Source: Sporosarcina sp. (GTDB taxonomy: Bacteria > Bacillota > Bacilli > Bacillales_A > Planococcaceae). From it: a stretch of 10,221 nucleotides of DNA. The notes under the pieces are model-generated. The model had not been told where the DNA came from and ran no database searches. It was given only the letters and a program-made list of their open reading frames with translations. Where the stretch lies: contig JARIDM010000023.1 in the NCBI GenBank assembly GCA_029263945.1, positions 1-10,221 of the forward strand, in the 5' to 3' direction. Of the stretch, positions 6,820 through 10,221 are shown one piece after another. The position numbers and the translations under genes are program-made. Position 1 is the first letter of the stretch, and every line of letters starts with the position of its first letter.

Positions 6820-7044
6820 ATGTTATATCCATCAGTAGATTCATTAAAAGCGAAAGTCGATTCGAAATACACACTCGTGACAATTGCATCAAAACGCGCA
6901 CGTGAAATTCAAGAGGAAAAAAATCTATTATTAGCCACTTACAAAGCAAGAAAAGACGTAGGTAGAGCACTTGAAGAAGTAGTAGCTGGTGTGTTAACTA
7001 AAAAAGACCAAGACCAATCGATCATCTATGAAGATGAGATTTAG
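6820..7044 (+). CDS. rpoZ: DNA-directed RNA polymerase omega subunit
   Basis: The 74-residue omega subunit binds the beta' subunit and assists RNA polymerase assembly and stability. It opens MLYPSVDSL and carries the conserved helix motif KYTLVTIASKRARE (16-29), followed by VGRALEEVVAGVL (47-59). It is a few residues longer than the B. subtilis protein, with an acidic tail ending YEDEI. The ATG follows directly on the gmk TAA. GGAAGGGG at 6804-6811, inside the end of gmk, serves as ribosome binding site with 8 bases of spacing. This gmk-rpoZ pairing is widespread in Firmicutes. Confidence 0.95.
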   Translation: MLYPSVDSLKAKVDSKYTLVTIASKRAREIQEEKNLLLATYKARKDVGRALEEVVAGVLTKKDQDQSIIYEDEI

Positions 7045-7130
7045 ATTTGAAAGTCATTTTAATTGAGTCAACTCTTATGTGGAATAAATTTTTAAGACCA
7101 GATAGATCCTTAAAATAGTAACGATACCGT

Positions 7131-7161
7131 ACTCCCTGAGAAATGTGTTTTCTTTGGGAGT
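7131..7161 (+). terminator. Terminator-like hairpin between rpoZ and coaBC
   Basis: ACTCCC (7131-7136) pairs with GGGAGT (7156-7161). After one T/T mismatch the stem continues with GAGAAA against TTTCTT, including one G-T pair, to a 5-base loop at 7144-7148. The following tract TTTGTCGTTTT is broken, so termination may be partial. The hairpin could end the gmk-rpoZ message or act as a leader element for coaBC, because the left arm can also pair with the coaBC ribosome binding site. Confidence 0.55.
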
Positions 7162-7173
7162 TTGTCGTTTTAG

Positions 7174-7181
7174 AAAGGGAG
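7174..7181 (+). promoter_or_regulatory. coaBC ribosome binding site
   Basis: AAAGGGAG lies 6 bases before the GTG at 7188 and 12 before the ATG at 7194. The spacing favours the GTG start. Its core can pair with CTCCCT at 7132-7137. Confidence 0.7.
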
Positions 7182-7187
7182 ATTGCA

Positions 7188-8405
7188 GTGCTTATGAATA
7201 AAAAAATTCTCATATGTGTAACGGGTGGAATTGCCGTTTATAAAGCGGTTGCACTTGTGAGTAAATTAGCGCAAGCGGGAATGGATGTAAAAGTTGTCAT
7301 GACAAAATCAGCAATGGAATTTGTGACACCTTTGACATTTCAAGCAATGTCTAGAAACGATGTCTACTTTGATACATTCGATGAAAAAGATTCCCGTGTC
7401 ATTGCTCATATCGATTTAGCGGATTGTGCGGATCGTGTTATCGTTGCACCAGCAACGGCAAATGTAATTGGGAAAGTAGCCAATGGGATTTCAGATGATA
7501 TGGTGACAACGATTTTGCTTGCCACAACAGCCGAGATTTGGTTTGCGCCTGCGATGAATGTCAACATGTACAACAACAAAGCGGTGATTCGTAATATTTC
7601 AAGATTGAGAACTGACGGCCATCGATTTATTGAACCTTCTGAAGGTTTCCTTGCATGTGGTTACGTTGGTAAAGGACGTCTAGAAGAACCAGAAAAAATT
7701 GTTGAATTCGTGCATGCACATTTTACACCCAAAAACTTGCCGCTCGCAGGAAAAAAAGTCGTCATTACAGCAGGCCCAACGCGTGAACGCATTGACCCTG
7801 TTCGTTATGTCTCTAATTTTTCAAGTGGGAAAATGGGGTACGCGATGGCAGCAGCGGCTGCTAACCTCGGCGCAGACACAGTGCTCATTTCTGGACCCGT
7901 AGGTATTTCAAAACCACATGGTGTGAAAGTTATAGACGTTGAGAGTGCAGCTGAAATGTATGAAGCTGTAAATGCGGAATATGATGACGCAGCAATTGTT
8001 ATAAAATCTGCGGCGGTGGCGGATTATCGTCCAGCAGTCATTCAACCACAAAAAATAAAGAAGTCGACGGATGATGCAATCATTGAACTTGCGCGAACGA
8101 CAGATATCTTACATAGCTTGGGAGAACGAAAAAAACAACAAATTCTTGTAGGCTTTGCGGCTGAAACTCAAAATGTACTCGATCATGGGAAAAGTAAACT
8201 TGTAAAGAAAAATTTAGATTATATGATTGTGAATGATGTGACTGATCCAGAAGGTGGATTTGGCAATGAAACAAATGTTGTCACGTTACTTTCTAAAAAA
8301 GGGTTACACAAACCTTATCCAGCGATGACTAAAAATGAATTGGCAACAATTTTACTCCAGGCCATTATTGAAGCAGAAGGGTTTGGGGATTGTAATGATT
8401 GCTGA
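7188..8405 (+). CDS. coaBC: Bifunctional phosphopantothenoylcysteine decarboxylase / phosphopantothenate-cysteine ligase
   Basis: This fused coenzyme A enzyme joins 4'-phosphopantothenate to cysteine (CoaB) and decarboxylates the product to 4'-phosphopantetheine (CoaC, FMN-dependent). The CoaC half (about 1-180) has VTGGIAVYK, the active-site His74 in AHIDLAD, PATANVIGKVANG (88-100), PAMNVNMY (121-128) and catalytic Cys157 in FLACGYVGKGR. The CoaB half (about 188-400) has ITAGPTRERIDPVRYVSNFSSG (193-214), AAVADYRP (275-282) and the lysine motif KIKKS (289-293). I start at GTG 7188, giving 405 residues and the opening MLMNKKIL, close to the B. subtilis protein; ATG 7194 would remove two residues. 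An open frame back to 7143 lies in the hairpin and is not used. The last codons overlap priA by 11 bases. Confidence 0.95.
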   Translation: MLMNKKILICVTGGIAVYKAVALVSKLAQAGMDVKVVMTKSAMEFVTPLTFQAMSRNDVYFDTFDEKDSRVIAHIDLADCADRVIVAPATANVIGKVANGISDDMVTTILLATTAEIWFAPAMNVNMYNNKAVIRNISRLRTDGHRFIEPSEGFLACGYVGKGRLEEPEKIVEFVHAHFTPKNLPLAGKKVVITAGPTRERIDPVRYVSNFSSGKMGYAMAAAAANLGADTVLISGPVGISKPHGVKVIDVESAAEMYEAVNAEYDDAAIVIKSAAVADYRPAVIQPQKIKKSTDDAIIELARTTDILHSLGERKKQQILVGFAAETQNVLDHGKSKLVKKNLDYMIVNDVTDPEGGFGNETNVVTLLSKKGLHKPYPAMTKNELATILLQAIIEAEGFGDCNDC

Positions 8406-10221
8406 AGTAATTGTAGATGTGTCGGCCTATCCTATCGATAGGCCTTTTGATTATGTTGTTCCAGATTCTTTTCTAGCCATCATCGCGCCTGGAATTCGCG
8501 TGAAAGTCCCTTTTGGCAATCGAAAAGTCCTTGGGTATGTAACGGGGTTAAAAAGTGAAAGTTTATTGGATCAAAGTAAATTAAAACCGATCCATGAGTT
8601 GATCGATTTTGAACCTGTTCTGTCAACGGAGTTACTTGAATTGTCACGTTGGTTAGCGACTGAAACCTTAGCTTATGAAATTGATGCATTACAAGTAATG
8701 TTACCCGCAGCCATGCGTGCAAAATATGAAAAATTCGTCCTCATTAATGAACCCGATGATATACAAGATGAAGCGTTTAAAGAGCTCCTCTCAGGACGAA
8801 ATCGAATTGCGTTGAAAGAAGTGACAACAGCTAGTTTATTAAAAACAATCAAGCAGTACGTTACAGACGGAATTGTTGTCGTAGATACGACAATTCAGCA
8901 GAAAACAAACGTGAAGAAAGTTAAAATGATTGAAATTGCAGCAGTTGAAGTATTAATAGAGATAAAAAAACAATTACATCAAAATGCGAAGAAACAACTT
9001 GAGTTAGTGAATTGGATGCAGGAACATGCAGAACAAAAGATGACAGTAAAAACTTTGATAGAGGCGTCTGGTATCCAACGTCCTGTTGTGAAGGCCTTAA
9101 TAGATCAGGGTGCAGCAAGGGAATACGAGGAAGAGATGTACCGCGAACCGGAACCGTCAGCATTGAAAGATGTGCCGATCCCGGAGAGATTAACAGACGA
9201 ACAAGATGTTGCACTGACAAAGATTTCAGCAGCTGTTCAAGCAAAGAAAACAGAAACATTTCTGTTGCATGGAATCACAGGGAGTGGAAAGACGGAAGTT
9301 TACTTGCGAGCGATTCAAGAAGTGTTAGAAAAAGGCCAAGAAGCGATCGTGCTAGTCCCAGAAATTTCACTTACACCTCAGATGACAGCGCGATTTAAAG
9401 CACGCTTTGGAGAACAAGTCGCGGTTATGCATAGTGCACTTTCTGCGGGAGAAAAATATGATGAGTGGCGAAAAATTCACCGGAAAGAAGTGAAAGTAGT
9501 TGTAGGTGCACGTTCTGCAATCTTTGCACCATTTGAAAATATCGGACTTATTATTCTAGATGAGGAACACGAAGGAACTTATAAACAAGAGGATACCCCG
9601 CGTTATCATGCAAGGGACGTCGCCATTAAACGGGCAACATACTATAATTGTCCAGTCATCTTGGGAAGTGCAACACCATCTTTAGAATCCTATGCAAGGG
9701 CTTCTAAAAATGTCTATACACTGCTTACGCTTAAGAAGCGTGCGAGAGACCAGGCATTACCCGAAGTCACTGTCGTGGACATGCGAGAAGAATTGAAGTC
9801 TGGCAATCGCTCGATGTTTTCTGTTGAGTTAGCGGAAGCATTACGAGAACGGTTGGAAAAAGGTGAACAAAGCATCTTATTCCTGAATCGTCGTGGGTTT
9901 TCTTCATTTGTTCTTTGTCGAGACTGCGGCACAACCGTTGAGTGCCCAAACTGCGATATTTCATTGACGTATCACCGTGCACATGAACGATTAAAATGTC
10001 ATTATTGTGGACATGAAGCGCGAGTTCCTCTTGAATGTCCTGAATGTAAAAGTGAACATATTCGCTTTTTCGGAACAGGGACACAGAAAGTACAAGAAGA
10101 AATTGTAAAGCTATTCCCAGAAGCGCGTGTCATTCGAATGGATGTCGACACGACGAGAAGAAAGGGTTCGCATGAACAACTACTTAGTCAATTTAGTGAA
10201 GGAAAAGCAGACATCCTCCTA
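8395..10221 (+). CDS. priA: Primosomal replication-restart protein PriA (3' truncated by window)
   Basis: The frame stays open from ATG 8395 to the window end: 609 residues of about 800 usual. PriA is a superfamily 2 DNA helicase that recognises stalled or broken forks and starts reloading of the replicative helicase. The N-terminal DNA-binding part opens MIAEVIVDVSAYPIDRPFDY and includes RVKVPFGNRKVLGYV. The helicase core has Walker A GITGSGKT (293-300), VPEISLTPQM, a DEEH Walker B box (389-392) and GSATPS (424-429). The zinc-binding insertion has all eight cysteines: 508, 511, 517, 520, 535, 538, 548 and 551. GTGTQKV follows; the last helicase motifs are beyond the window. The start overlaps the coaBC stop by 11 bases, with a weak GGGG at 8385-8388 as ribosome site, suggesting translational coupling. 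Confidence 0.96.
   Translation, partial: MIAEVIVDVSAYPIDRPFDYVVPDSFLAIIAPGIRVKVPFGNRKVLGYVTGLKSESLLDQSKLKPIHELIDFEPVLSTELLELSRWLATETLAYEIDALQVMLPAAMRAKYEKFVLINEPDDIQDEAFKELLSGRNRIALKEVTTASLLKTIKQYVTDGIVVVDTTIQQKTNVKKVKMIEIAAVEVLIEIKKQLHQNAKKQLELVNWMQEHAEQKMTVKTLIEASGIQRPVVKALIDQGAAREYEEEMYREPEPSALKDVPIPERLTDEQDVALTKISAAVQAKKTETFLLHGITGSGKTEVYLRAIQEVLEKGQEAIVLVPEISLTPQMTARFKARFGEQVAVMHSALSAGEKYDEWRKIHRKEVKVVVGARSAIFAPFENIGLIILDEEHEGTYKQEDTPRYHARDVAIKRATYYNCPVILGSATPSLESYARASKNVYTLLTLKKRARDQALPEVTVVDMREELKSGNRSMFSVELAEALRERLEKGEQSILFLNRRGFSSFVLCRDCGTTVECPNCDISLTYHRAHERLKCHYCGHEARVPLECPECKSEHIRFFGTGTQKVQEEIVKLFPEARVIRMDVDTTRRKGSHEQLLSQFSEGKADILL

Noticed and set aside
7063..7116. Possible coaBC promoter (TTGAGT at 7063-7068 with TAAATT at 7085-7090, or TAAAAT at 7111-7116)
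   Set aside because: The first has only four of six matches in each box and the second has no usable -35; too weak to annotate, though a promoter somewhere in this gap remains possible.
7143..7187. Longer coaBC starting at the ATG at 7143
   Set aside because: This would place the start inside the hairpin with no ribosome site, and the added residues do not fit the CoaBC N-terminus.
9012..9398. 128-codon open frame on the + strand within priA
   Set aside because: It is in another frame of a fully conserved priA reading frame, and its translation is arginine/serine-rich with no recognisable domain.
9714..10084. Two overlapping - strand open frames opposite priA
   Set aside because: They lie antisense to the PriA helicase and zinc motifs, overlap each other in different frames, and match no family I know.

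Overview
The window is chromosomal housekeeping DNA from a low-to-moderate GC Firmicute. Gene order and protein sequences point to Bacillales. A pyr operon with pyrK and a class 1B pyrD, followed by rqcH, gmk, rpoZ, coaBC and priA, resembles Bacillus subtilis. The direct rqcH/gmk adjacency, without yloB, yicC-type yloC or remA between them, differs from B. subtilis. Planococcaceae or a near relative is my best guess, but this is inference from layout and general similarity, not a database match.

Region 1 (1-4289, + strand) is the 3' end of the de novo pyrimidine operon: carB (N-terminus outside the window), pyrK, pyrD, pyrF and pyrE. Together they take carbamoyl phosphate synthesis, dihydroorotate oxidation, orotate phosphoribosylation and OMP decarboxylation through to UMP. 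All four junctions are 4-base ATGA stop/start overlaps. The operon's promoter and any PyrR attenuators lie upstream and are not visible. A strong hairpin at 4302-4342 closes the operon and can also serve rqcH from the opposite strand.

Region 2 (4362-6053, - strand) is rqcH, the ribosome quality-control factor that adds C-terminal alanine tails to stalled chains.

Region 3 (6054-6198) is a 145-base divergent intergenic region. It holds extended -10 promoters for rqcH (-) and gmk (+) that physically overlap, then a gmk leader of about 75 bases with small palindromes.

Region 4 (6199-10221, + strand) is gmk, rpoZ, a 143-base gap containing a terminator-like hairpin, coaBC, and priA (cut off by the window end). 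These genes cover GMP phosphorylation, the RNA polymerase omega subunit, coenzyme A synthesis and replication restart. gmk-rpoZ are abutting and coaBC-priA overlap by 11 bases.

I found no mobile elements, CRISPR arrays, tRNA or rRNA genes, toxin-antitoxin or defence genes, and no gene of unknown function. Apart from the two genes cut by the window edges, every gene looks intact. I see no undescribed system here. The points worth a second look are regulatory: the overlapping divergent promoters, the rpoZ-coaBC hairpin that could compete with the coaBC ribosome binding site, a nine-G tract in pyrK, and the missing yicC/remA neighbours.
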